Positions 6,315 to 13,622 of a stretch of DNA of 13,749 nucleotides are shown in pieces (positions within the stretch are counted from its first letter, which is position 1; every line of letters begins with the position of its first letter). The notes below the pieces were generated by a model. That model saw nothing but the letters and a program-made list of their open reading frames with translations. It was not told the DNA's origin and did no database searches. The stretch comes from JALZVT01 sp964519335 (lineage in GTDB: Bacteria > Pseudomonadota > Gammaproteobacteria > Pseudomonadales > Azotimanducaceae): NCBI GenBank assembly GCA_964519335.1, contig CAZFIA010000114.1:1-13749 (forward strand). Reading direction: 5' to 3'. Position numbers and translations under genes: made by a program.

Positions 6315-7586
6315 ATGCCCTTCCGCTTCATCCACACCGCTGACGTCCACCTCGATTCGCCGCTGCGAACCCTCGCGCTCAAGAATAAAGAAATGGCCGA
6401 GCTGGTGGCCAACGCAACCCGCACCACCTTCGTCCGCATCATCAACCTCTGCATCGAAGAACAGGTCGACGCCCTGATCATCGCCGGTGATCTTTGGGAT
6501 GGCGAACTAAAGAGTATGAAAACCGCCGCGTTCTTTGTGAGTGAAATGCAGCGCCTGGCCGACGCTTCAATAAGAACATTCATATTGCGTGGCAATCACG
6601 ATGCCGAGTCCAAAATCGGCAACCATATGGTATTGCCAGATAGCGCTCATGTGTTCTCCGCACGCGGCGACAAGGTTGTGCTCGAAGATCAGGGCGTTGC
6701 GATACACGGCATTAGCTTTGCCAAACCCCACGTGGCCGATAGCTTGCTAAGCAAATACAAGCCCGCGGAACCTGACATGATCAACATCGGTGTGCTGCAC
6801 ACAAGCCTTGCTGGCTCTGCAGCACACGACCCGTACTCACCCTGCAGCGTCGAAGAACTGCACGCCCAGGGCTACACCTACTGGGCCTTGGGCCATATCC
6901 ATAAACGCGAGGTGCACGGCACCGACCCAAGCACCATCGTGATGCCGGGTATTCCCCAGGGGCGGCACATTAACGAATCTGGCCCCAGGTCGGTGACACT
7001 CGTAGAGATTGATGACGAGCACAAGGTCACCATTACTGAGCGCGTCACCAGCGGTGTGCAGTTTGAGCGAGTGGAGGTTGATCTTGAGGGTGTTGCGAGT
7101 TGGGATGCGTTGGGTATGGCTCTGGATCAGGCCTTCAAAAAGGTTGTGGATGGTCTTCAATCTGATCAGCTGATCCTGCGCGTAAACCTCGTTGGCATCA
7201 CTGCACTTTCAAGCGCACTCCGTCGCGACCGCGAAGAACTGGCTTACGAAGTTGAAGCCCGGGCCAAAAGTGCAGGTCCGGTGTGGATCGAGCAGATCGA
7301 CAACAACACCGAGCTTGTTCCGCAAAACCCGGCGGTGGCCGCAGAGTTCACCAGTCCGGTTGCCGAGCTGCGAAAGCTGGTGGCGTCTAGCCTCACCGAG
7401 GATGCGGTCATCATCGACGAAACGCTCAAAATAATCGAAGGTTTGCAGCGCGCGCTACCGGCGGGGGAGCTGCGCGAGCGATTTGATCCTGACAACGACG
7501 ATTTTCGACGGGTGTTGCAAAAAAGTGCCGCCGAGGGTGCTGCTGAAGTGCTGGCACGCCTTGAGTCTGCGGGTGAGAACACCTAG
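6315..7586 (+). CDS. YhaO/SbcD-like metallophosphoesterase (DNA repair nuclease family)
   Basis: A 423-residue cytoplasmic calcineurin-like phosphoesterase of the Mre11/SbcD superfamily, nearest in layout to Bacillus YhaO. The two-metal active-site motifs appear in order: HTADVHLDS (D10, H12), IIAGDLWDG (G58, D59), LRGNHDAES (GNHD 93-96), GVLHTSLAG (H162) and LGHIHKRE (GHIH 193-196). The C-terminal half (about 215-423) would be the capping and ATPase-binding part. Family members are Mn-dependent nucleases working with a Rad50/SbcC-type ATPase on DNA ends; activity here is inferred from the motifs. The ATG at 6315 starts just before the conserved FIHTADVHLDS, although the RBS is weak. The stop TAG shares one base with the GTG of the ATPase gene, so the two are almost certainly co-translated and form a complex. 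Confidence 0.9.
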   Translation: MPFRFIHTADVHLDSPLRTLALKNKEMAELVANATRTTFVRIINLCIEEQVDALIIAGDLWDGELKSMKTAAFFVSEMQRLADASIRTFILRGNHDAESKIGNHMVLPDSAHVFSARGDKVVLEDQGVAIHGISFAKPHVADSLLSKYKPAEPDMINIGVLHTSLAGSAAHDPYSPCSVEELHAQGYTYWALGHIHKREVHGTDPSTIVMPGIPQGRHINESGPRSVTLVEIDDEHKVTITERVTSGVQFERVEVDLEGVASWDALGMALDQAFKKVVDGLQSDQLILRVNLVGITALSSALRRDREELAYEVEARAKSAGPVWIEQIDNNTELVPQNPAVAAEFTSPVAELRKLVASSLTEDAVIIDETLKIIEGLQRALPAGELRERFDPDNDDFRRVLQKSAAEGAAEVLARLESAGENT

Positions 7587-10500
7587 TGCGGATCGACAAG
7601 CTCAAGCTTACCCGCTTTGGAAGTTTCACCGACAAGTCGATCGACTTTGGTCCGGCCGTAAGTAAAGCGAAAGAACCCGACCCTATAGATTTGCATGTGG
7701 TGTTTGGGCCAAACGAAGCCGGTAAATCTACGGTTCGTTCTGCGGTCGAGAGTTTTTTGTACGGCATTCCGCTGCGCACCGGTTATGACTTTTTGCACAA
7801 CAGCAAAACGTTGCAAATTGAGGCGCAGGTTAGTGCAGGTAATAAAAGCCATGAGCTGACGCGCATCAAGCGTAACACCAACAGCCTGCTCGGACCCGAT
7901 AATCAGCCCATCGGCGATGGGTGGCTCACGCCAATGCTGAGTGGCATTGATCGCGAAACCTACAGCAACATGTTTTCTATGGATGAAGACAGTTTGGAGC
8001 GGGGTGGCAACAGCATTCTCGAAAGCCGCGGCGAAGTGGGTGAACTGTTGTTTTCTTCAACCTCCGGTCTCGCCGCTCTTGGATCAGAGCTTGCGCAGAT
8101 CAGGCTAGAGACTGAAGGTTTCTACAAAGCACGCAGCCAAAAAGTGGGGCTCAAACAAAAAACCGAAGAGCTTAAGGCGCTCAGAGATCAAATTAAGGCG
8201 CTGGACGTGCCGGCCAGCCAGTTTGTAGCTCGCAAGAAAGAAGCCGCAGAGGCGAAGCTTGCGCTCGATGCACTGAAAGCAACCCGCGAAGATACAGAAG
8301 CAGAGAAAATCCGGTTAAAAGCACTGCTCGATTGCGTCACCCCTTGGCGAGACTTTGTGGCCAACGAAGAGGTGCTCGCTACGATGGAGGTTTTGCCCAG
8401 CGTGCCGCCCGCATGGATTGCCCGGGCACAAAAACTCTCTACCGAATCAACGCGTTTGGACACGCAAATTGATCTGCTGCGACAGCGCATTACTGATGCG
8501 CAAGCACAGATGGATGCTATCGAAGTTGAGCAGCCGCTTATCGATGCTGCACCGGAGATCAACCGACTTGTAGACGACGATATTGAGGCGCGATATCGCG
8601 CGGCCAGTGGCGAGCAGGGCGCTGAGGCCGCTGTTGAAGGATTGGCTGCGCAGATACAGCGAAATATCGCGGGTCTGTCAGCACCTGAAGGCTTGAGACC
8701 CGAACAGCTACCACTGCCCGTGGGTCGCGTGGGACAAATCAAAGCGCTCATCGAGCGGCGCCTGGTGCTTGAGACCAATCTGCAATCTGCTACAGAAGAA
8801 GCCATGCGAGCAGAAACTGGGTTCGATGCAGCGGCGAAGGCCCACACCGCGTTGGCGGCAGATTCAGACCTTTCAGAGCTTGCCCAGCATGTGGCCATTG
8901 CGCGCGAGCAAGACTTGGGCAAAGAGCTCGAGCGGAGGCAGAGTGAAATGCGTAGGCAACACTCAGACGTAGAACAGGTGTTGCTAACGCTTGAGCCCTG
9001 GAAAGGTGCGCCCGCTGAGTTGAAAGCGCTCGAGATACCTCCAACTGGCGAGCTCACGGTCTTGGAAGCGCGGTCCAAAACAAACCTTGAAGCGCTTGGC
9101 CTGCTTCATAAAGATGGGGAGCGCCTTGAGGCTGAGCTCACCCGGCTTCAGGCTGACCGCGATACGCTGCGCGCCGCGGGCGAGCTGGTTGACGATGCAA
9201 GTGCGCAGCAATCGCGCGATGAACGCGATAAGCGGTGGCGCGCGCACAGGCAGGCGCTTGCGGCTGAATCTGCGGACTCGCAGGCGCTCAATGAAAGCGC
9301 AGACAAATTTCAATCGGCGCTGTCGAGAGATGATGCGCTCGTTGCTACCCGCATTGGTCAGACGGCTGATCTCGCGAAATTGCGCGAGCTGAATGTGCAG
9401 CTTGCGCGCGCGCAGGCAGAACAGGAGCGAGTTAGTACGAAGGTAAAATCACTGGATGCTGCTCAAGCTGAATTGGTTTCCCAGCAGCAGGTGCTGTGCG
9501 CGAGCCTGGGGTTGCCGGCCACAGTCTCTATTTCAGAACTGCTCGCCTGGCTCCCGCGTCGCGTTGAGGCTCTGCGCGAAATCGAGAAACTGAAATCACT
9601 GCAAACCGAATGCGAGCAATTGCAGGTGAGCGTGGATCGATCGTCAAAAAAAATGGAGGTCGCACTTAAAGCAGCAAGCCTTGCCGTGTCCAAAACCGAC
9701 CTCAGCCTAAACCTGCAGACGGCAGAGGCGGCTGTTGCCAATTGGCAAGAACAAATACAAGCGGCAAAGGAAGCCCGCCGAATTCTTGACGAGGCAACTC
9801 AAGAGCAGAATGCACGAAAACAACGTATGGCTACCTCCAGCCAAGCGCTTGATGACTGGAATCAGGAGTGGGCTGAAGCGCTACGCGGGCTATGGCTGAG
9901 CGAGGCCGAGCGGGCACCGACAACAACAGAGGTTGCGGAAATTTTGCGCGCCCTGGACGAGCTCGCGGGGTTGCTCACCAAGGCGAACGATGCGCAAGTT
10001 GCATTAACCGGTATTCAAGACAGTAGAGCGCGCTATCTGCAGGAGGTCACTCAAATAGCGGAGGCTTTAACCATAAAGATCGATGCCGATAATCCGCTGC
10101 AAACAGCGGACCTGCTACGGAAGCGACTCGCAGCGGCGCAAGCCAGTGCCCAACGAAAATCAGAATTGACGCAAGAGCTTGAGCGGTTGCAGGCAACACT
10201 TACGCGCGAGCTTGGAGAGCGCCGTCAGTCTAAATCTGCGTTCTCAGAGATGATCTCTTTGTTTCCAGCCGACAATTTTGATGGCCTGATCGAACTTATG
10301 CAGCGTGGTCAGGAGCGCGAGCGTGCAGTCGATGCAAGCTCAGCCGCAAAAACGCAGTTGGTCAACCTACTGGGACTGAGTGACTTTCAACAGGCAAAGC
10401 AGCAGCTACAAACAAAGCTAAATGACGCAGCAGCCATAGAAGTACTGAAAGTCGAGCACGCAACCGCCGTTGCCGACAGCGCAGACCTAAATGAAGAGGT

Positions 10501-11143
10501 ATCGCGCCTGTTCCATAACTGGCGTGCCGCAGAAGAGGCGCTGGCTTCGGTCAGTGATGATGGTGAGGTTGCGCGACTCAACGAGCAGGCCCGTGTACTG
10601 CTGTTAGATATAGAAGCAGAGACCCGACGCTTTATCGCGCTGTCTGCGGGTACGTTGGCGGTGGAGCGTGCGCTGCGGACGTATGTCGAAAAACACCGCA
10701 GCACGCTGCTTGCACGGGCAAGCGATGCGTTTGCCACTATTACTCGCGGTGCGTTCACTGGCCTGGATGCCATGCCAGGGGTTGCGGGTCAGAGCAAAGA
10801 AGAGCTGGTTGGCAAGCGCGCCGACGGGAGCAGCACTTCAGCCACACAAATGTCGCGCGGCAGCCGCTTTCAGCTCTATCTCAGCCTTCGTATTGCCGGG
10901 TATCATGAATTTGTTGCCCAACGCGAGCCACTGCCGTTTTTTGCCGACGATATTCTTGAAACTTTTGATGACGATCGTTCGGCTGAGACCTTCGCCTTGA
11001 TGGCAGAGATGGCTAAACAGGGGCAGGTGATCTATCTCACCCACCACAAACACCTGTGCGAGATCGCGAAAAAGGTAACCAACGGCCGCGCCAAGATCTA
11101 CGAGCTGCCCGCCAGATCTTTGCAAGATCTAACGCATGCCTAA
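7586..11143 (+). CDS. YhaN-like Rad50/SMC-type AAA ATPase, coiled coil
   Basis: A 1185-residue partner of the upstream nuclease. It starts with the SMC/Rad50 pattern: MRIDKLKLTRFGSF, then Walker A GPNEAGKST (41-49). The middle (about 175-1030) is long, charged, Ala/Gln/Glu/Leu-rich and almost free of proline runs, i.e. coiled coil. The C-terminal half-site carries the ABC signature region QMSRGSRFQLYL (1088-1099), Walker B FFADDILETFDDD (about 1118-1130, D1121/D1122) and an H-loop region YLTHHKH (1150-1156). No CxxC is found in the middle: cysteines are single and scattered, so there is no Rad50 zinc hook, as expected for the YhaN type rather than SbcC. It is longer than the roughly 960-residue Bacillus YhaN. 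GTG start by the one-base overlap. The last 8 bases overlap roxA. Probable role: ATP-driven opening of the nuclease on DNA ends. Confidence 0.9.
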   Translation: MRIDKLKLTRFGSFTDKSIDFGPAVSKAKEPDPIDLHVVFGPNEAGKSTVRSAVESFLYGIPLRTGYDFLHNSKTLQIEAQVSAGNKSHELTRIKRNTNSLLGPDNQPIGDGWLTPMLSGIDRETYSNMFSMDEDSLERGGNSILESRGEVGELLFSSTSGLAALGSELAQIRLETEGFYKARSQKVGLKQKTEELKALRDQIKALDVPASQFVARKKEAAEAKLALDALKATREDTEAEKIRLKALLDCVTPWRDFVANEEVLATMEVLPSVPPAWIARAQKLSTESTRLDTQIDLLRQRITDAQAQMDAIEVEQPLIDAAPEINRLVDDDIEARYRAASGEQGAEAAVEGLAAQIQRNIAGLSAPEGLRPEQLPLPVGRVGQIKALIERRLVLETNLQSATEEAMRAETGFDAAAKAHTALAADSDLSELAQHVAIAREQDLGKELERRQSEMRRQHSDVEQVLLTLEPWKGAPAELKALEIPPTGELTVLEARSKTNLEALGLLHKDGERLEAELTRLQADRDTLRAAGELVDDASAQQSRDERDKRWRAHRQALAAESADSQALNESADKFQSALSRDDALVATRIGQTADLAKLRELNVQLARAQAEQERVSTKVKSLDAAQAELVSQQQVLCASLGLPATVSISELLAWLPRRVEALREIEKLKSLQTECEQLQVSVDRSSKKMEVALKAASLAVSKTDLSLNLQTAEAAVANWQEQIQAAKEARRILDEATQEQNARKQRMATSSQALDDWNQEWAEALRGLWLSEAERAPTTTEVAEILRALDELAGLLTKANDAQVALTGIQDSRARYLQEVTQIAEALTIKIDADNPLQTADLLRKRLAAAQASAQRKSELTQELERLQATLTRELGERRQSKSAFSEMISLFPADNFDGLIELMQRGQERERAVDASSAAKTQLVNLLGLSDFQQAKQQLQTKLNDAAAIEVLKVEHATAVADSADLNEEVSRLFHNWRAAEEALASVSDDGEVARLNEQARVLLLDIEAETRRFIALSAGTLAVERALRTYVEKHRSTLLARASDAFATITRGAFTGLDAMPGVAGQSKEELVGKRADGSSTSATQMSRGSRFQLYLSLRIAGYHEFVAQREPLPFFADDILETFDDDRSAETFALMAEMAKQGQVIYLTHHKHLCEIAKKVTNGRAKIYELPARSLQDLTHA
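11114..11130 (+). promoter_or_regulatory. Hairpin just upstream of the roxA start
   Basis: AGATCTT (11114-11120), loop TGC, AAGATCT (11124-11130): a perfect 7-base stem within the last codons of the ATPase gene, ending five bases before the roxA ATG. It occupies the Shine-Dalgarno position and no AGGAG-like sequence is visible there, so roxA translation may depend on ribosomes unfolding it while finishing the ATPase. Confidence 0.4.
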
Positions 11144-12086
11144 AACTACGTCTGAATCGCCATCGATTCTTGGTTCGCTTGGACGTGCAGAGTTCCTTCG
11201 CACCTACTGGCAGCAACAGCCGCTGTTGATTCGGTCCGCGCTTCCTAACTACGCCTCCCCTTTGTCGGCGGATGAACTGGCGGGGCTTGCAACAGAAGAG
11301 GACATAGAGTCGCGCATTGTGATCGAAGAGGGGGCTGATGGACGCTGGGAGGTGAAGCACGGGCCGTTCGACGCAGCAACCTTTGCCGCTCTACCCGAAA
11401 CCCATTGGACGTTACTGGTACAAGCCGTAGATCTATGGGTGCCGAAATGCAAAGAACTTCTTAACCGCTTCGATTTCTTACCCCCCTGGCGTCTTGATGA
11501 TCTTATGGTGAGCTATGCACCAACCGGCGGCAGTGTTGGACCACACTTCGATCAGTACGATGTGTTTTTGTTGCAGATGGAAGGCACGCGTCGCTGGCAG
11601 CTAGGGGGCAGTTGCGATGCCGACACCAAACTCGTTCAGGGTACCGAGCTACAGATAGTTGATAACTTTGTGGCGGAAGAAGACTGGCTATTAAAGCCGG
11701 GCGACATGCTGTACCTGCCGCCTAACATTGCCCATTGGGGAGTGGCAGAGTCTGCGAGTCTTACGTTTTCAATTGGATTTAGATCGCCAAGCCTGAGTGA
11801 CATGCTCGGTGACCTCGCGATAGAACTTGCTGCCCGCGGTGGAGTAGATCACTATCGCGATCCGCCGCTTACGCCAACCATGGCGCAAGAGAACATTGAC
11901 CCGGCCTTTGTTGCGCAGGCGAAACAACAGTTAATCACGTTGATTGACGATGACGCGCTGATCGCCGATTGGCTGGCGCGTTACATGACGGCGCCAAAAT
12001 ACCCCGAACTGGTCGATTCTACAGCAGAATCACGCACCGCGGCCGTGGAATTACAGCGTTATTACAACGGCGAATTCGAGCAATAG
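11136..12086 (+). CDS. roxA: RoxA-type ribosomal L16 arginine hydroxylase, short form without C-terminal winged helix
   Basis: Fe(II)/2-oxoglutarate oxygenase of the JmjC/cupin class; E. coli RoxA (YcfD) hydroxylates an arginine of 50S protein uL16 (L16). The family blocks are clear: DELAGLA (46-52), W71-x3-HGPF (75-78), LLVQAVDLW (93-101), and the metal site PHFDQYDVFLLQ with H137 and D139, plus H200 in PPNIAHWGVA; F-S-I-G-F-R (211-216) closes the cupin. The protein has 316 residues against about 373 in E. coli and ends where the C-terminal winged-helix domain would begin. The next 74 bases encode no remnant in frame, so this is a real shortening, not a visible frameshift. ATG 11136 lies inside the ATPase gene (8-base overlap), which suggests co-translation. 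If the shorter form cannot dimerise or dock in the usual way, its substrate could differ; L16 is the default guess. Confidence 0.85.
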   Translation: MPKTTSESPSILGSLGRAEFLRTYWQQQPLLIRSALPNYASPLSADELAGLATEEDIESRIVIEEGADGRWEVKHGPFDAATFAALPETHWTLLVQAVDLWVPKCKELLNRFDFLPPWRLDDLMVSYAPTGGSVGPHFDQYDVFLLQMEGTRRWQLGGSCDADTKLVQGTELQIVDNFVAEEDWLLKPGDMLYLPPNIAHWGVAESASLTFSIGFRSPSLSDMLGDLAIELAARGGVDHYRDPPLTPTMAQENIDPAFVAQAKQQLITLIDDDALIADWLARYMTAPKYPELVDSTAESRTAAVELQRYYNGEFEQ

Positions 12087-12088
12087 GC

Positions 12089-12094
12089 TATAAT
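12089..12094 (+). promoter_or_regulatory. Candidate -10 box for the DUF533 gene
   Basis: A perfect TATAAT starts three bases after the roxA stop codon and 67 bases before the DUF533 ATG. The -35 position (17 bases upstream) reads AACGGC, a poor match; TTACAA is present but 21 bases away. A start site near 12101 would place the hairpin at 12109-12129 in the 5' leader. Confidence 0.4.
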
Positions 12095-12108
12095 GTAGCT
12101 CGTGATCG

Positions 12109-12129
12109 ATCGCGAAAATTCTTCGCGAT
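12109..12129 (+). terminator. Hairpin between roxA and the DUF533 gene
   Basis: ATCGCGAA (12109-12116), loop AATTC, TTCGCGAT (12122-12129): a perfect 8-base stem 23 bases after the roxA stop. The following sequence (TACGCATCTTCTTTCG) has only a short pyrimidine-rich stretch, so termination is plausible but not strong; it could also be a leader structure of the next gene. Confidence 0.4.
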
Positions 12130-12160
12130 TACGCATCTTCTTTCGTAAAGGACTAAATTT

Positions 12161-12838
12161 ATGAACCTTGTAGGAACTCTGGCCAAAGTGGCTGTTGGCG
12201 TTATGGTAAGTCGTGGCGTAGGCAAAATGATGGGTCGTGGCGGCGGCGGTGGCGGTCTGGGCGGATTGCTTGGTGGTCTTGCTGGCGGTGCTGCACGCGG
12301 TGGCAGTGGCGGGCTAGCAGGCATGCTCGGTAGTGCGCTTGGCGGTGGCGGCGCAGGCGGTGGGCTTGGCGGTTTGCTCGGCAGCCTTGGTGGTGGTCAA
12401 CAGGGTGGTGGTGCTCAGGGCGGCATTGGTGGAATGCTTGGCCAAATGATGGGCGGCGACACTAGCGCCCAACCTACGGCACAACAAAACAGCGAGGCAG
12501 AAATTTTACTGCGCGCAATGATCAACTCCGCAAAGTCTGACGGCGGCGTTGATGAATCTGAGCAGCGAAAGATCCTCGAACATCTGGGTGACGTCAGCCA
12601 AGAAGAGATGCAGTTTGTCCAGAACGAGATGGCTCAGCCGCTAGATGTTGATGCGTTCATTCGCAGCGTGCCCCAGGAACTCGCGCAGCAGGTGTATGTT
12701 ATGTCATTGCTTGGCATCGACCTCGACTCAAAGGCCGAGGCGCAGTACCTGAATCAGCTCTCAACCGGCCTTGGCATCTCAAACGATCTGGCCAATCAGA
12801 TCCACGAGAAAGTAGGCGTTCCCTCTCTCTATAGCTGA
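12161..12838 (+). CDS. Glycine-rich DUF533 / TerB-like protein (YebE family)
   Basis: A 225-residue protein with two parts. Residues 1-22 are a short hydrophobic helix (LVGTLAKVAVGVMVSRGVG), then a very glycine-rich segment (about 26-99) with four spaced copies of GG[LI][GA]G[LM]LG at 31-38, 50-57, 67-74 and 87-94. Residues 111-221 form an all-helical TerB-like domain typical of DUF533: SEAEILLRAMINSAKSDGGVDESE, then QPLDVDAF, and GIDLDSKAEAQYLNQLSTGLGIS near the end; the SDGGVD acidic motif (126-131) resembles the metal-contacting acidic turn of TerB proteins. E. coli YebE has the same layout and is thought to be inner-membrane associated; molecular function is unknown. ATG 12161 is preceded by AAAGGA (12147-12152). 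The gene has its own candidate promoter and lies 25 bases before the next gene. Confidence 0.85.
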   Translation: MNLVGTLAKVAVGVMVSRGVGKMMGRGGGGGGLGGLLGGLAGGAARGGSGGLAGMLGSALGGGGAGGGLGGLLGSLGGGQQGGGAQGGIGGMLGQMMGGDTSAQPTAQQNSEAEILLRAMINSAKSDGGVDESEQRKILEHLGDVSQEEMQFVQNEMAQPLDVDAFIRSVPQELAQQVYVMSLLGIDLDSKAEAQYLNQLSTGLGISNDLANQIHEKVGVPSLYS

Positions 12839-12863
12839 TCTATAGCTAAGGGTTCAGTCCGCT

Positions 12864-13622
12864 GTGGTGACCCGTCTAGCCATGTGGTCACCACCGCGAG
12901 CGCGCAGCACGCTGATGATGCGCGTGTTTGAAGCGCTGGGGTGCAGTGTCTTCGACGAACCCTTCTACGCCTATTGGCTTAAGGCGCTCGAAAAGCGCGA
13001 TGACCCTGGTTATGAACTGACACTTGCCGCCCACGAAACAGATTGGCGGCGGGTTGTCCAAAACGTTCTTAACGCCCCCGCGGGTAGCAACGACTGGAGC
13101 TACCAAAAGCATATGGCGATCCATATGCTGCCCGAGGTCGATCTCGACTGGATGAGCGATCCCTCGTTTGTGCACTGTTTTCTTATTCGCGACCCCCGCG
13201 AAGTAATCGCCTCTATGACGGAGTTTCGCGATTTGCGTCAGGTGCTTGTCACCGAGGGTGCCGAGGCGGCGGCTGAATTAGTGGGCATTCCGCAGCTTCA
13301 GCGTATCTATGAGCAGGTGCTCGGGCTTGGTCAGGTCCCCCCCGTGTTGGATGCCAACCGTGTGCTCCGCGATCCGGTGAATGTTCTTTCTGCGTTCTGC
13401 TCTAAGCTGGACCTGCCTTTTGATTCGGCTCAGGAAATTTCCTGGCCCGCCGGCCAGCACGCCAACGATGGCGTATGGGCGCCGCTGTGGTATCAAAAGG
13501 TATTTGCCACTACTTCTTTAAAGCCCTATAAATCAGGGGAAGTACAGGTGCCAGCCGGTTTGCAGCCGGTGGTTGATGCCTGCATGCCTACTTACGAAAA
13601 ACTTTACGAGCTAAGCGTTTGA
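12864..13622 (+). CDS. Sulfotransferase-like P-loop protein
   Basis: A 252-residue cytoplasmic protein with the two PAPS-binding signatures of sulfotransferases in modified form: WSPPRARST (8-16) in place of the 5'-phosphosulfate loop, directly after a first beta strand, and FLIRDPREVIAS (106-117), with R109 and S117 where the 3'-phosphate-binding Arg and Ser are expected. Other notable motifs are DEPFYAYWLKA (31-41), PPVLDA (159-164) and DGVWAPLWY (202-210). These match, from memory, the N-terminal half of plant branched-chain-aminotransferase-like fusion proteins. Sulfotransfer is not proven; acceptor unknown. Start is one of GTG 12864, GTG 12867 or ATG 12882; TAAGGG (12847-12852) favours a GTG. 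The stop overlaps the start of a class IV aminotransferase gene, strongly suggesting that they work together. Confidence 0.75.
   Translation: MVTRLAMWSPPRARSTLMMRVFEALGCSVFDEPFYAYWLKALEKRDDPGYELTLAAHETDWRRVVQNVLNAPAGSNDWSYQKHMAIHMLPEVDLDWMSDPSFVHCFLIRDPREVIASMTEFRDLRQVLVTEGAEAAAELVGIPQLQRIYEQVLGLGQVPPVLDANRVLRDPVNVLSAFCSKLDLPFDSAQEISWPAGQHANDGVWAPLWYQKVFATTSLKPYKSGEVQVPAGLQPVVDACMPTYEKLYELSV

Noticed and set aside
8188..9078. Long minus-strand open frame of 296 codons opposite the YhaN-like gene
   Set aside because: Serine/alanine-rich translation typical of the antisense of a coiled-coil gene, with no recognisable domain; the plus-strand gene has clear ATPase motifs.
12828..12847. Direct repeat TCTATAGCT at the DUF533 stop codon
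   Set aside because: Two short AT-rich copies 11 bases apart, partly within the coding end; likely chance duplication with no supporting context.
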